This document shows positions 53,563 to 62,007 of a stretch of DNA of 64,000 nt, in pieces. Position numbers and translations under genes: made by a program. This stretch comes from Marinobacter sp. es.048 (GTDB taxonomy: Bacteria; Pseudomonadota; Gammaproteobacteria; Pseudomonadales; Oleiphilaceae), in NCBI RefSeq assembly GCF_900188435.1, contig NZ_FYFA01000001.1, positions 1,860,001-1,924,000 on the forward strand, in the 5' to 3' direction. A model generated the notes under the pieces. That model did no database searches. It was not told the origin of the DNA and worked only from the letters and a program-made list of their open reading frames with translations. The number at the start of each line of letters is the position of its first letter. Position 1 is the first letter of the stretch.

Positions 53563-54054
53563 ATGTCGTTTAAAGTCATTTCGAGAAATCTGTTGGACGA
53601 ATTGGGAGAGAAAGCCCAGCAATCCTCACGATGTCGTCAGCATCACAATATCCATGGCTCATATGAAGACCCCTGCCAAAAACTATTGAACGCAATAGGA
53701 ATCGATAGCTACATTCGGCCTCACCGTCATGCACTTGACCCCAAGGATGAATGCTTAATTGCTGCCAAAGGCCTGTTCGCGTTGGTCGTCTTTAATGAAG
53801 AGGGTGATATTCGGCATGTGGAGCAGTTTGGTACCGAGACCTATTACCGTAATGATCCCGCTATTTCATTCGGCGTAGAATTGCCAGCAGGTACTTGGCA
53901 CACCGTTATCGCGCTGGAACCGGACTCGGTATTGCTTGAATTGAAGGCTGGCCCGTTTGATCCGGATGCCGCGAAGGAATTCGCACCTTGGGCACCGGAG
54001 GAAGGTTCGGCCGAGGCTGAGGAATACCTCTGTTGTCTGAGATCATTAGTGTGA
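53563..54054 (+). CDS. wbuC: WbuC family cupin-fold metalloprotein
   Basis: A 163-residue cupin. The family signature includes CRQHHNIHGSYEDPCQK and PHRHALDPKDE, with metal-binding His residues. WbuC is commonly found after wbuB in L-FucNAc O-antigen loci; its exact role is unknown. Confidence 0.9.
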   Translation: MSFKVISRNLLDELGEKAQQSSRCRQHHNIHGSYEDPCQKLLNAIGIDSYIRPHRHALDPKDECLIAAKGLFALVVFNEEGDIRHVEQFGTETYYRNDPAISFGVELPAGTWHTVIALEPDSVLLELKAGPFDPDAAKEFAPWAPEEGSAEAEEYLCCLRSLV

Positions 54055-54232
54055 AGAGGTCCGGCTATGAGATTGGCGATCGTATTGAGGGAAATTTTGT
54101 GTCTGGAGTCTTAAACTTTGGTAGGGCAATTGTGAAAGTGTGTGAAAGAGGTCACACTTGGTTTTTCGAAAAGAGTAAACTCTCGGTCGCTTTGACTGTC
54201 ACGCCTTCCCTCAAAGCCTTCCACAGCCAGCG

Positions 54233-55318
54233 ATGCCCGGGATGATTATGGAAACCGCAAGTTTTACAGGACTGATCGCCGTGGTTTCGGCTTTTATCGC
54301 GCTGCTCATTTTGCAACCGATTGCGGGTAGGTTTCGGCTCGTTGACATGCCCGATCACCGCAAATCCCATAAGGGCGCAGTTCCACTTATTGGGGGATTG
54401 AGTGCCTTCGCGGGACTTTTGGTGGCCTGGCTGATTTCCATGCCGCTCACGGAGGGTTTTGGAATCTATCTGTTCTGTGCACTGATGCTGGTTATTCTCG
54501 GTGCCATAGATGATGCCAGAGATATCCCGGCAAGGTATCGCCTCTGGGCGCAGGTTCTCCTCGGTGCGCTGCTTTCTTACGGTTCGGGAATCTATTTAAC
54601 GACCTTTGGAAACCTGCTTGGGCTCGGTAATATTGAACTTTCCTGGCTGGGCCCAGTCGTTACTATTGCGGCCGTTATTGGGGCAACCAACGCTTACAAC
54701 ATGATTGATGGAATCGATGGCCTCGCCGGTACCATGAGTCTTGTGACTCTGGGCGCATTGGCGCTATTGTTTGCATTGGCAGACGGGTTCCACCTGGAAC
54801 TCGCCCTGGCAATAACCATTGGGGCTGCCTTGCTGCCATACCTGGGTGCTAACCTTCAGCTGCGTCCGTTCCGAAAAAAAATCTTCATGGGCGATGCCGG
54901 ATCTATGTTTATCGGTTTTTCAGTCGTGTGGTTGCTGGTGAACGGTGCCCAGACTGACAATGGCGCCTTCAGACCTGTCACTGCGCTTTGGGTGTGCGCA
55001 TTGCCATTGATGGATATGGTTGCGATCATGATTCGGCGTGCCCGTAAAGGGCAGTCTGTAATGATGCCGGATAGGGACCACTTGCACCATATATGCCTGA
55101 GGGCCGGTTTCTCTGATAGGCAAGCCCTTCTTGTAATCACTGCGTTGGCAGTTGGCTGCGCACTTATTGGGGTGGGGGGCGAAATACTCCGCATCTCAGA
55201 GTGGGTAATGTTCGTTTTATTTATGGCCGGGTTTTTTGCTTACAACTGGGCAATTAGCCATGTTTGGCGATTGCTGGTGTTTTTTCGAAAAAACTACGAG
55301 GCAGCGGATCAGAAGTAA
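54233..55318 (+). CDS. wecA: WecA-like UDP-HexNAc:undecaprenyl-phosphate HexNAc-1-P transferase
   Basis: A 361-residue MraY/WecA-family membrane enzyme with about 10-11 TM helices. DDARD in GAIDDARDIP, NAYNMIDGIDG, MGDAGSMFIG and the C-terminal HLHHICLRAG motif give a complete active site. It begins glycan assembly on undecaprenyl phosphate, probably with GlcNAc. Closely spaced starts at 54233, 54242 and 54248 exist; GGGA at 54239-54242 would favour 54248. It is last in the long plus-strand locus, followed by a terminator. Confidence 0.88.
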   Translation: MPGMIMETASFTGLIAVVSAFIALLILQPIAGRFRLVDMPDHRKSHKGAVPLIGGLSAFAGLLVAWLISMPLTEGFGIYLFCALMLVILGAIDDARDIPARYRLWAQVLLGALLSYGSGIYLTTFGNLLGLGNIELSWLGPVVTIAAVIGATNAYNMIDGIDGLAGTMSLVTLGALALLFALADGFHLELALAITIGAALLPYLGANLQLRPFRKKIFMGDAGSMFIGFSVVWLLVNGAQTDNGAFRPVTALWVCALPLMDMVAIMIRRARKGQSVMMPDRDHLHHICLRAGFSDRQALLVITALAVGCALIGVGGEILRISEWVMFVLFMAGFFAYNWAISHVWRLLVFFRKNYEAADQK

Positions 55319-55343
55319 TTCGTTCGTTTCACGTAAATTTTGC

Positions 55344-55380
55344 GAGGGTCAAGCTGGATGCTTGACCCTCTTGCTTTTTA
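55344..55380 (+). terminator. Terminator ending the polysaccharide locus
   Basis: Perfect 11-bp stem GAGGGTCAAGC / GCTTGACCCTC (55344-55354, 55360-55370), loop TGGAT, then TTGCTTTTTA. It lies 26 bases after the WecA-like stop. Confidence 0.88.
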
Positions 55381-55420
55381 CAGCCTGTATCAGACTGAAA
55401 ATTTACAAGGAGTGTTGACG

Positions 55421-56923
55421 ATGCTTGAGATTTCCCACCACGGCGCCACCTCTGGCGTAACCGGCTCCTGCCACGAACTTACCCTTGGTCAAGAGGCCCA
55501 GAAGAGCGGCATCCTTATAGACTGCGGCCTGTTCCAGGGCCAGGATGAAGGTCGCGGGGCTTCTGCTTCTGATCTTTCCATTGATTTTCCCATTGATCAT
55601 ATCCGGGCCCTCGTGGTCACCCACGTGCATATCGACCACGTGGGGCGCATTCCCTATTTGCTAGCCGCGGGTTTTGAGGGGCCAATTATCTGTTCCGAAC
55701 CCTCGGCCATAATGCTGCCGGAGATTCTGGAAGATGCCCTGAAGATTGGGTTTACCCGGGACAGGCGTTTGATTGAGCGGGTTTTGGGGCTGATTCGTTT
55801 CCGCTTGGTGCCGGTGCCTTATGGCCAGTGGCACTCGGTGTTTGCTGAGGGTGATTGCTCGCTGTCGATTCGGCTTCAGAGAGCAGGGCATATCCTTGGC
55901 TCGGCCTATGTGGAGTGCGATGCTCGTGCGGGAGATTCTGAAGAGCGGATTGTGTTCAGTGGCGATCTTGGGGCGCCCCATGCCCCGTTGCTCCCGGCAC
56001 CCGAATCACCGGAGCGGGCGGATCGATTGGTGATTGAGAGTACTTATGGGGATAAAGACCATGAGGATCGGGAAACGCGGCGTTACCGATTGAAGGCGGT
56101 GCTGCAGCATGCGCTTGAAGATGGAGGCACGGTGCTGGTGCCGGCGTTCAGTATTGGGCGGACGCAGGAATTGCTTTATGAGATGGAGAGTCTGATCCAC
56201 GAATTTGGGGATAGGGCTCTTGGTGGGGTGTCGGATTACGTGCCGCAGAGCGGCTCTAATCCGACCTACGAAGACGACTCCGAACCCGTAGGTCGGATTA
56301 GGCAGAGCCGTAATCCGACAAAGAAGCTAACGTGGAACGATCTGGAAATTGTCGTGGATTCGCCGCTGGCCGCCGAATTTACCCGAATCTACCGCGATCT
56401 GAAGCCCTACTGGGATGCCGAAGCCACGGAGCTGGTTTCTCAGGGCCGGCATCCGCTCTCTTTTGAGCAACTCACAGTCATCAATTCCCATGAAGACCAC
56501 CTGAACGCGGTGGATTACCTGGCCCGCTCTCACCGCCCCTGTGTGGTTCTGGCCGGTTCCGGTATGTGTGCCGGTGGCAGGGTGGTGAATTACCTGAAGG
56601 CGATGCTGGGTGATAAACGGAACGATGTTCTGTTTGTGGGATACCAGGCAGCCGGTACACCTGGCAGGGATATTCTTACTTATGGCCCTCGCGGTGGCTG
56701 GGTAGAGCTGGATGATGAACGTTACGATATCCGGGCCCGGGTTCATCAGGTCGGGGGCTATTCAGCCCATGCCGGGCAATCGGATCTGGTGGGGTTTGTA
56801 AGAGGAATCCCTACACCACCCTGTGAGATTCGAATTGTCCATGGTGACCCGGACGCCAAGCGGGCATTGAAAAGATGTTTTCAATCCCTGTCTGGGACAG
56901 ACATAATCATTCCATCAGAGTAG
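55421..56923 (+). CDS. Second beta-CASP metallo-beta-lactamase family protein, with in-frame repeat insert
   Basis: A 500-residue paralogue of the 25.1-kb protein. [11 protein letters not shown], the GDLGAP block, the ESTYGD block, and C-terminal [13 protein letters not shown] and [11 protein letters not shown] are all present. A strong AAGGAG ribosome-binding site precedes ATG 55421; the earlier frame opening lies in the terminator. Residues about 270-300 ([10 protein letters not shown]... to NPTKK) are encoded by a pair of REP-like repeats in opposite orientation spanning 90 bases (30 codons), so the frame is kept. That insert falls in a linker before [12 protein letters not shown] and may be tolerated. 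Predicted RNA or phosphodiester hydrolase; function unknown. Confidence 0.86.
   Translation: MLEISHHGATSGVTGSCHELTLGQEAQKSGILIDCGLFQGQDEGRGASASDLSIDFPIDHIRALVVTHVHIDHVGRIPYLLAAGFEGPIICSEPSAIMLPEILEDALKIGFTRDRRLIERVLGLIRFRLVPVPYGQWHSVFAEGDCSLSIRLQRAGHILGSAYVECDARAGDSEERIVFSGDLGAPHAPLLPAPESPERADRLVIESTYGDKDHEDRETRRYRLKAVLQHALEDGGTVLVPAFSIGRTQELLYEMESLIHEFGDRALGGVSDYVPQSGSNPTYEDDSEPVGRIRQSRNPTKKLTWNDLEIVVDSPLAAEFTRIYRDLKPYWDAEATELVSQGRHPLSFEQLTVINSHEDHLNAVDYLARSHRPCVVLAGSGMCAGGRVVNYLKAMLGDKRNDVLFVGYQAAGTPGRDILTYGPRGGWVELDDERYDIRARVHQVGGYSAHAGQSDLVGFVRGIPTPPCEIRIVHGDPDAKRALKRCFQSLSGTDIIIPSE
56230..56270 (-). repeat. REP-like palindrome, intragenic copy A (minus orientation)
   Basis: Reads GTCGGATTACG ... 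TAATCCGACCTACG on the plus strand, the reverse complement of the 17779-17809 motif with a longer middle. It is embedded in the coding sequence of the beta-CASP gene. Confidence 0.85.
56287..56319 (+). repeat. REP-like palindrome, intragenic copy B (plus orientation)
   Basis: Reads CGTAGGTCGGATTAG ... GTAATCCGAC. Sixteen bases separate it from copy A, with which it forms an inverted pair (REPIN/BIME-like arrangement). The two together span 90 bases. Confidence 0.85.
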
Positions 56924-56967
56924 GGCGGATCGACGCCAAGGTTTTACTTCTTGGGAAGGGATTGCAA

Positions 56968-58230
56968 ATGAAGAAAATTGCAGTTATTGGTCTTGGCTAT
57001 GTGGGGCTGCCTCTGGCTGCTTCCTTTGGTGAAAAGCGTGAAATTGTTGGTTTTGATATCAACAGCAAACGTATTGCCGAGCTTAAGGACGGTGTTGATT
57101 TCACCCGCGAAGTTTCCCGGGAAGAGTTGGCTGCGGCATCGAGTTTGTCTTTTACCGATAATCTTGAAGGCATTCGCGACTGCCAGATTTTTATTGTCAC
57201 AGTGCCCACCCCGATTGATGAGTTCAAAACCCCGGATTTAACCCCTCTGGTAAAAGCGAGCGAAACCGTAGGCAAGGTTTTGAAGCAAGGCGATATCGTG
57301 ATTTACGAATCCACGGTATATCCCGGCGCCACGGAAGAAGTGTGCGTACCGGTATTGGAAAAAGTCTCCGGCCTTGCGTTTAACAAGGATTTCTTTGCCG
57401 GTTATAGCCCCGAGCGAATCAATCCGGGTGATAAAGAGCATCGGGTAGCCAGCATCATGAAAGTAACCTCTGGTTCCACTCCGGATATTGCCGATGAAGT
57501 GGACGCACTTTATGCCAGTGTTATTACCGCAGGCACCCATAAAGCCAGTTCCATTAAAGTGGCCGAAGCGGCGAAGGTTATCGAAAATACCCAGCGTGAT
57601 CTGAATATCGCGCTGATGAATGAACTTTCGATGATTTTCTCGCGCCTGAAAATTGATACTCATGAAGTGCTGGCGGCAGCAGGCACTAAATGGAATTTCC
57701 TGCCATTTAAACCCGGTCTGGTGGGTGGTCACTGTATTGGTGTGGATCCGTATTACCTGACTCACAAAGCCCAGGCCATTGGCTACCACCCGGAAATTAT
57801 TCTTTCCGGTCGTCGGGTAAATGACAATATGGGACCGTATGCAGCAGCCGAGCTTGTAAAGGCTATGATCAAAAGCGGGCATACTGTGGCGTCCTCAAAA
57901 GTCCTGGTAATGGGGCTTACCTTTAAGGAAAACTGTCCGGATTTACGGAACACCCGGGTGATTGATGTTATCCGTGAATTGGAGGATTTTGGCTGTTCCG
58001 TGGATGTGACGGACAGCTGGGCAAATAATGAAGAAGCTGAGCATGAATATGGTATTTCTTTGGTGGAATCTCCGAAAGCCGGTGATTATGACGCGTTGTT
58101 TTTGGCCGTGCCTCATCGTGAATATGCTGCGAAATCTTCGAAAGAACTGCGGGATTATTTGAAAGACAATGGTGTTTTGTTTGATCTGAAGGGTGTTTTG
58201 CCATTGGGCGAAGCGGATCTCAGATTGTAA
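56968..58230 (+). CDS. tviB: UDP-N-acetylhexosamine 6-dehydrogenase, TviB/WbpO type
   Basis: A 420-residue UDP-sugar dehydrogenase. N-terminal NAD motif [10 protein letters not shown], substrate loop [13 protein letters not shown], and catalytic Cys in [12 protein letters not shown]. It oxidises C6 of UDP-GlcNAc or UDP-GalNAc to the uronate. ATG 56968 follows GGGAAGGG; the longer upstream frame overlaps the beta-CASP end and was rejected. It has its own terminator and is outside the main locus. No TviC-like epimerase is adjacent. Confidence 0.92.
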   Translation: MKKIAVIGLGYVGLPLAASFGEKREIVGFDINSKRIAELKDGVDFTREVSREELAAASSLSFTDNLEGIRDCQIFIVTVPTPIDEFKTPDLTPLVKASETVGKVLKQGDIVIYESTVYPGATEEVCVPVLEKVSGLAFNKDFFAGYSPERINPGDKEHRVASIMKVTSGSTPDIADEVDALYASVITAGTHKASSIKVAEAAKVIENTQRDLNIALMNELSMIFSRLKIDTHEVLAAAGTKWNFLPFKPGLVGGHCIGVDPYYLTHKAQAIGYHPEIILSGRRVNDNMGPYAAAELVKAMIKSGHTVASSKVLVMGLTFKENCPDLRNTRVIDVIRELEDFGCSVDVTDSWANNEEAEHEYGISLVESPKAGDYDALFLAVPHREYAAKSSKELRDYLKDNGVLFDLKGVLPLGEADLRL

Positions 58231-58257
58231 GTACACAATTTTTACAGTGTGTGATTT

Positions 58258-58287
58258 AAAAGCCGGTCAAATCGACCGGCTTTTTTA
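58258..58287 (+). terminator. Terminator after tviB
   Basis: AAAAGCCGGTC / GACCGGCTTTT stem with loop AAATC followed by a T run. Confidence 0.92.
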
Positions 58288-58408
58288 TTAAGGGCCCGTA
58301 AATAAATAATTTTGCCAGACTACATTTAATTGATTATTATCGTCACTGACTTTTGGTCAACTCCACTTGAGTTTTTTAAAACCCCTATTTGAATAAGGTT
58401 TTAATTCC

Positions 58409-58777
58409 ATGGCAAAGATTAACGATTACTACCAGAAAAAACAGCTTATGGAAAAGCTTGCTGCAGAGCTGGAACAGCTTGAAAAAGACCAGGCTCTGAA
58501 AGGCGAACTGGAGTTTGAAAACAAAGTTCGCGCCTTGATGAAGGAGTATGACAAGTCACCGAAGGATGTTCTTCAGATTCTGTCTGCAATTGATCCCTCG
58601 GTGTCTGGTAGCAAGGCCGATTCAACCGCTGGCAGCCGCCCGAAGCGCCCGATGAAGACCTACAAGAATCCGCACACCGGGGAAGTAGTCAAAACCCGTG
58701 GTGGCAATCACAAGACGTTGAACGAATGGCGTCAGAAGCATGGTAAGGAAGCTGTGCAAAGCTGGCAGCAGGACTGA
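58409..58777 (+). CDS. mvaT: MvaT/MvaU-type H-NS-like xenogeneic silencer
   Basis: A 122-residue nucleoid protein. The N-terminal ~60 residues are a coiled-coil oligomerisation region. The C-terminal DNA-binding domain carries NPHTGEVVKTRGGNHKTLNEW, with the R-G-G-N loop that enters A/T-rich minor grooves. MvaT proteins silence A/T-rich acquired DNA and are characteristic of Pseudomonas and relatives. The A/T-rich 41.5-49 kb part of the neighbouring locus is an obvious potential target. Confidence 0.94.
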   Translation: MAKINDYYQKKQLMEKLAAELEQLEKDQALKGELEFENKVRALMKEYDKSPKDVLQILSAIDPSVSGSKADSTAGSRPKRPMKTYKNPHTGEVVKTRGGNHKTLNEWRQKHGKEAVQSWQQD

Positions 58778-58780
58778 TTC

Positions 58781-58814
58781 CAGCTGGCCCTTCTCCCTTC
58801 AGGGGGAGGGGCTG
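58781..58814. terminator. Possible bidirectional hairpin between mvaT and the diguanylate cyclase gene
   Basis: An imperfect stem (CAGC...GCTG with C-rich and G-rich arms) sits between convergent genes. No long T run on either side, so function is uncertain. Confidence 0.4.
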
Positions 58815-59768
58815 TTAACCCACCACAACCCGATTTCTACCCCCTTCCTTTGCGGCGTATAGCGCTTCGTCCGCCTTCTGCATCCACTGCATATAGTTTT
58901 CAGGCTCGTCGGTTAGCTGGGCAATGCCAATACTGATGGTATAGCGTATTGGTGCCACGCTGGTTTCCACCACACTCTGTTCAATGCTTTCCCGTATCCG
59001 TTCGCAGATAATGCGTGCGCCCTCGGCGTCGGTTTCCGGTAGTATGATGCCGAACTCCTCACCACCGTAACGGCCGGCGCTGTCGGATTGGCGGATGGCG
59101 TTACGGGTGATGCTGGCTGTGTGCTTGATCACTGCATCTCCAGCCAGATGGCCGTGGGTGTCGTTCACAGGCTTGAAGTTGTCTATGTCGAACATCACCA
59201 GGCTGGTGGTGTGGCCATAGCGGCGGAAGCGCTCGAACTCGGCGTCTACCAGGTTTTCCCAGGTGCCCCGGTTAAGCAGGCCGGTGAGGCGGTCTGTCAT
59301 GCTCAGTTTTGCCAGCTGTTCGTTGGCTCGTTCCAGGGCCATTTTGCTGCTGGCGATGTCGGTAACGTCGTACACCATCAGGCACACTTTATTGACTTCG
59401 CCCGTGGTGCCGGAGAGTGGGCTGATAGTGAGGTTCTGGAACATGTACTCTTCGGTACCGGTGATAGGCCGGGTATTGCGGAACTGGAACAGGTAAGGGC
59501 GCTGCTCCCACGACGTAAATGCTTTGGTGTTTAGCAAGGCCACAGCATCGACTTTGCGCGTCAGCCAGGCTTGGGGGATATCCGGGAATACATCGAACAA
59601 CACCTGGCCCTGGATCCTGCTCGCAGTGATACCGCTGTGGTTCTCCATGAAGCCGTTCCAGACTTCGACTCTGAAATCCAGGTCCAGGACCACCAGGCCC
59701 ACTTCCACGGATTCCAGCATGTCCATCAGCCAGTGAAAGGAGTTGGCTTCAGATTCTTCTATGGCCAT
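58815..59768 (-). CDS. PAS-GGDEF diguanylate cyclase
   Basis: A 317-residue cytoplasmic protein: a PAS-like sensor (about 15-140) and a GGDEF domain (about 150-317). The active site is GGEEF, and an RQSD inhibitory-site motif lies five residues upstream, so it should make c-di-GMP and be feedback inhibited. It starts 3 bases after the response-regulator gene ends, so the two are likely co-expressed and signal together. Confidence 0.92.
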   Translation of the reverse strand: MAIEESEANSFHWLMDMLESVEVGLVVLDLDFRVEVWNGFMENHSGITASRIQGQVLFDVFPDIPQAWLTRKVDAVALLNTKAFTSWEQRPYLFQFRNTRPITGTEEYMFQNLTISPLSGTTGEVNKVCLMVYDVTDIASSKMALERANEQLAKLSMTDRLTGLLNRGTWENLVDAEFERFRRYGHTTSLVMFDIDNFKPVNDTHGHLAGDAVIKHTASITRNAIRQSDSAGRYGGEEFGIILPETDAEGARIICERIRESIEQSVVETSVAPIRYTISIGIAQLTDEPENYMQWMQKADEALYAAKEGGRNRVVVG

Positions 59769-59771
59769 GAG

Positions 59772-60800
59772 TCAGTCCACCAGATATTGCAGGCGATCTT
59801 CGAGAAAAGGCACTGAATCCTCGGTTAGAAGGATCAGCATGTCGCATTCGATGTCGCGGTCTTCCAGGGTGTAGCAGATTTCGATGCACAACAGCTGTTC
59901 TTCCCTGGCGCTGTGGTGGTCAAGCAATTCGGTGATTTGTCGATGCTGGCCCAGCACCGTGGGATGACCCAGGCCCAGCTTCAGGTCTAGCTGGTCGCCG
60001 ATTCCTTTGAGGAAGGCGCCGAACAGTATGCTGGACATGTCCATCAGTACCTCCACGTTCACCGCTTCGCCCTCAAGGGTGTCGTAGTGGAGCATCTCTG
60101 CCATTTCCCGGAAGCTGGCGTCTGCAAATAGCAGAAGTGCCTCACCCGCAATGCCAGCCCCGGTGAAACCCTGGCAAACGGCAGAATAGGTGTCGCTGTC
60201 GCTGACCGATGAAATCGCCATGTGCAGCTCGGAGTTGGCCAGGAAGGCGACCTTGGGAATCGGCTGCTTTACGAAGACCCGTAACAGTCGGGCCAGCAGA
60301 TCCGAGGACCGGCCCATGGCGACGTTGGATATTTCCTGCAGGTAGTCGTTCAGGGAAACCGAGATTTCCGGAGAAGTGCTGCCTGTGTTTTTAAGGCTGG
60401 CATCCTGCAGCGCGGCATCTTCAAGGTCTCCGGGGCGATACACCCCGTATTCCACTAACAGATCAAGTACGATGCAGGTTTCGGTGGGCTTTTTGATGAA
60501 GTCGAGGGCACCGAGTTTCTTCACCCGCTCCCGTGCTTCGGGCTGGATATCGCCGGAAACCACGATGGTCATAACCGGCAGGTCTTCCTTGCGAACCTGT
60601 TCCAGCACCTGATAGCCGTCCATCTCCGGCATGTTCAGATCCAGGAACATCAGCTCTGCCTCGTGCCGGCGCAATTTCTCCAGCGCTTCCACGCCGTCTT
60701 TCGCGAAGCTGACATCCCCACGCAATCCTTCTGGCAGGGCTCGGGCGATTTGCTTTCTGGCAAGAGCAGAGTCGTCGCAGATCAGTATGCGGGTGGTCAT
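59772..60800 (-). CDS. Response regulator with CheC/CheX-like C-terminal domain
   Basis: A 342-residue protein. The receiver domain (about 1-120) has CDDSA, the phosphorylated Asp in MFLDLNMPEMDG, and Lys in DFIKKPT. The C-terminal part (about 150-342) resembles CheC-type phosphatases (NVEVLMDMSSILFGAF helix). CheC-like proteins dephosphorylate CheY-like regulators. It precedes a GGDEF gene, suggesting a local circuit linking phosphorylation to c-di-GMP. Confidence 0.85.
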   Translation of the reverse strand: MTTRILICDDSALARKQIARALPEGLRGDVSFAKDGVEALEKLRRHEAELMFLDLNMPEMDGYQVLEQVRKEDLPVMTIVVSGDIQPEARERVKKLGALDFIKKPTETCIVLDLLVEYGVYRPGDLEDAALQDASLKNTGSTSPEISVSLNDYLQEISNVAMGRSSDLLARLLRVFVKQPIPKVAFLANSELHMAISSVSDSDTYSAVCQGFTGAGIAGEALLLFADASFREMAEMLHYDTLEGEAVNVEVLMDMSSILFGAFLKGIGDQLDLKLGLGHPTVLGQHRQITELLDHHSAREEQLLCIEICYTLEDRDIECDMLILLTEDSVPFLEDRLQYLVD

Positions 60801-61067
60801 TGATGGAGCCGTAGGGGGTTGGTCATAAGGTGCGAAAGTATACCAGTAGTCTTGGTTATGTACACGTTTGCTACAGCATTCGTAACAATTGGTAAGGTGC
60901 TGTAAGTAGTTTAAGCCAAAGGTTTTGTGACTGTATTCAAAGTTGGTTAAGTATTACTGAATTGTAAACGGCGAGTGTGACTCTGCGCACTCTATTGGCC
61001 GATCTGCCTTGGTTATAGTGTGCCTGCGGCAAATAAAATAATAATGGTTCTTCAGAGACACAAAGCT

Positions 61068-61958
61068 ATGAGACAGCTGGCGTATGGATACGCTGCCGTC
61101 ACCCTGTTCTGCCTGGGTATTGCGCCCATTGCCCAGGCCGAGCTGAAGCCCATTTCTGAGGAAATAATGGGCGAGGTGACCGGGCAGGCTTTTATGCAGA
61201 TCGAGAACATTGACGGCGGTGTCGACGGTCATCAGTTCACCCGAATGACTTTGGGCATGGACGTCGAGACCCGGGTTAACATTGATGATGTGAAGGCCGG
61301 TGAAATTGACGGTGGCGTGGACTTTGCCGCCCAGCACGTGGCGCTGGGACATATTGCCCGAAATGATGGCGTTCAATATAACGGCCGCACTTACAATGAA
61401 GGCGATACGGTTCATTTCGAGGCGTTCAAGCCTTACATCGAGCTGGCAAATGACGCTAACGATGAGCTGGCCGGTTTCAGGATGGGCTTCGGGCAGGCGA
61501 GAGGTTCGGTTTCTTCGCTGACCAGCAGTTTCAGTGGCGATATTGGTCTGAAACTGGTAAGCGGCGATCAGGAGTATGATGCCACCCTTTTTGATGCGAA
61601 CACCCAGGCCACCAAGTACCGGGCTAGCCATATCGGCATCGACGACCCTGCTGCCGCGCCTGCCGATTGTGCCTCGTCCAACCCTACCAACTGTGCGCCT
61701 TTGACGCATTTACAGTCGATTATTGTTGGTGAAGAAGGCGCTGACGGCGTTACCGATTTCACCGACGATTTCATCATTGGTTTTCAGCGTGAAGGTGTGG
61801 ACTGGCAAAGCCCGGATGGCGCCAATGTGATCAACGCCGACAAAGGCGTTTTTATTAACCTGCCTACGAGCATGAAGCTCGAAATGGGCCAGTTGATTGG
61901 CCAGGGTGTGGAGCGACTTCAGACCCATAGGGAGGATATGGGTACCCAATTGTTTTAA
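61068..61958 (+). CDS. Secreted protein of unknown function
   Basis: A 296-residue protein with a signal peptide (MRQLAYGYAA..., ending AQA-E near residue 24) when ATG 61068 is used; earlier starts at 61020 and 61044 exist. The mature part opens with a short motif, EEIMGEVTGQAF, seen in some pseudomonad surface proteins, and it has beta-strand-rich, Asp/Gly-rich sequence. One Cys-containing loop lies near residues 205-220. No family is recognised with confidence. Confidence 0.75.
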   Translation: MRQLAYGYAAVTLFCLGIAPIAQAELKPISEEIMGEVTGQAFMQIENIDGGVDGHQFTRMTLGMDVETRVNIDDVKAGEIDGGVDFAAQHVALGHIARNDGVQYNGRTYNEGDTVHFEAFKPYIELANDANDELAGFRMGFGQARGSVSSLTSSFSGDIGLKLVSGDQEYDATLFDANTQATKYRASHIGIDDPAAAPADCASSNPTNCAPLTHLQSIIVGEEGADGVTDFTDDFIIGFQREGVDWQSPDGANVINADKGVFINLPTSMKLEMGQLIGQGVERLQTHREDMGTQLF

Positions 61959-62007
61959 ATGCTAAACTCTTGCCAGTATTTAACTCATTCGGCAGGAGCT
62001 TAGTCCC

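Noticed and set aside
54033..54245. 70-residue plus-strand frame between wbuC and the WecA-like gene
   Set aside because: It overlaps the end of wbuC and the next start, has no ribosome-binding site or recognisable features.
57238..57882. 214-residue minus-strand frame opposite tviB
   Set aside because: The plus-strand dehydrogenase is complete and conserved across this stretch.
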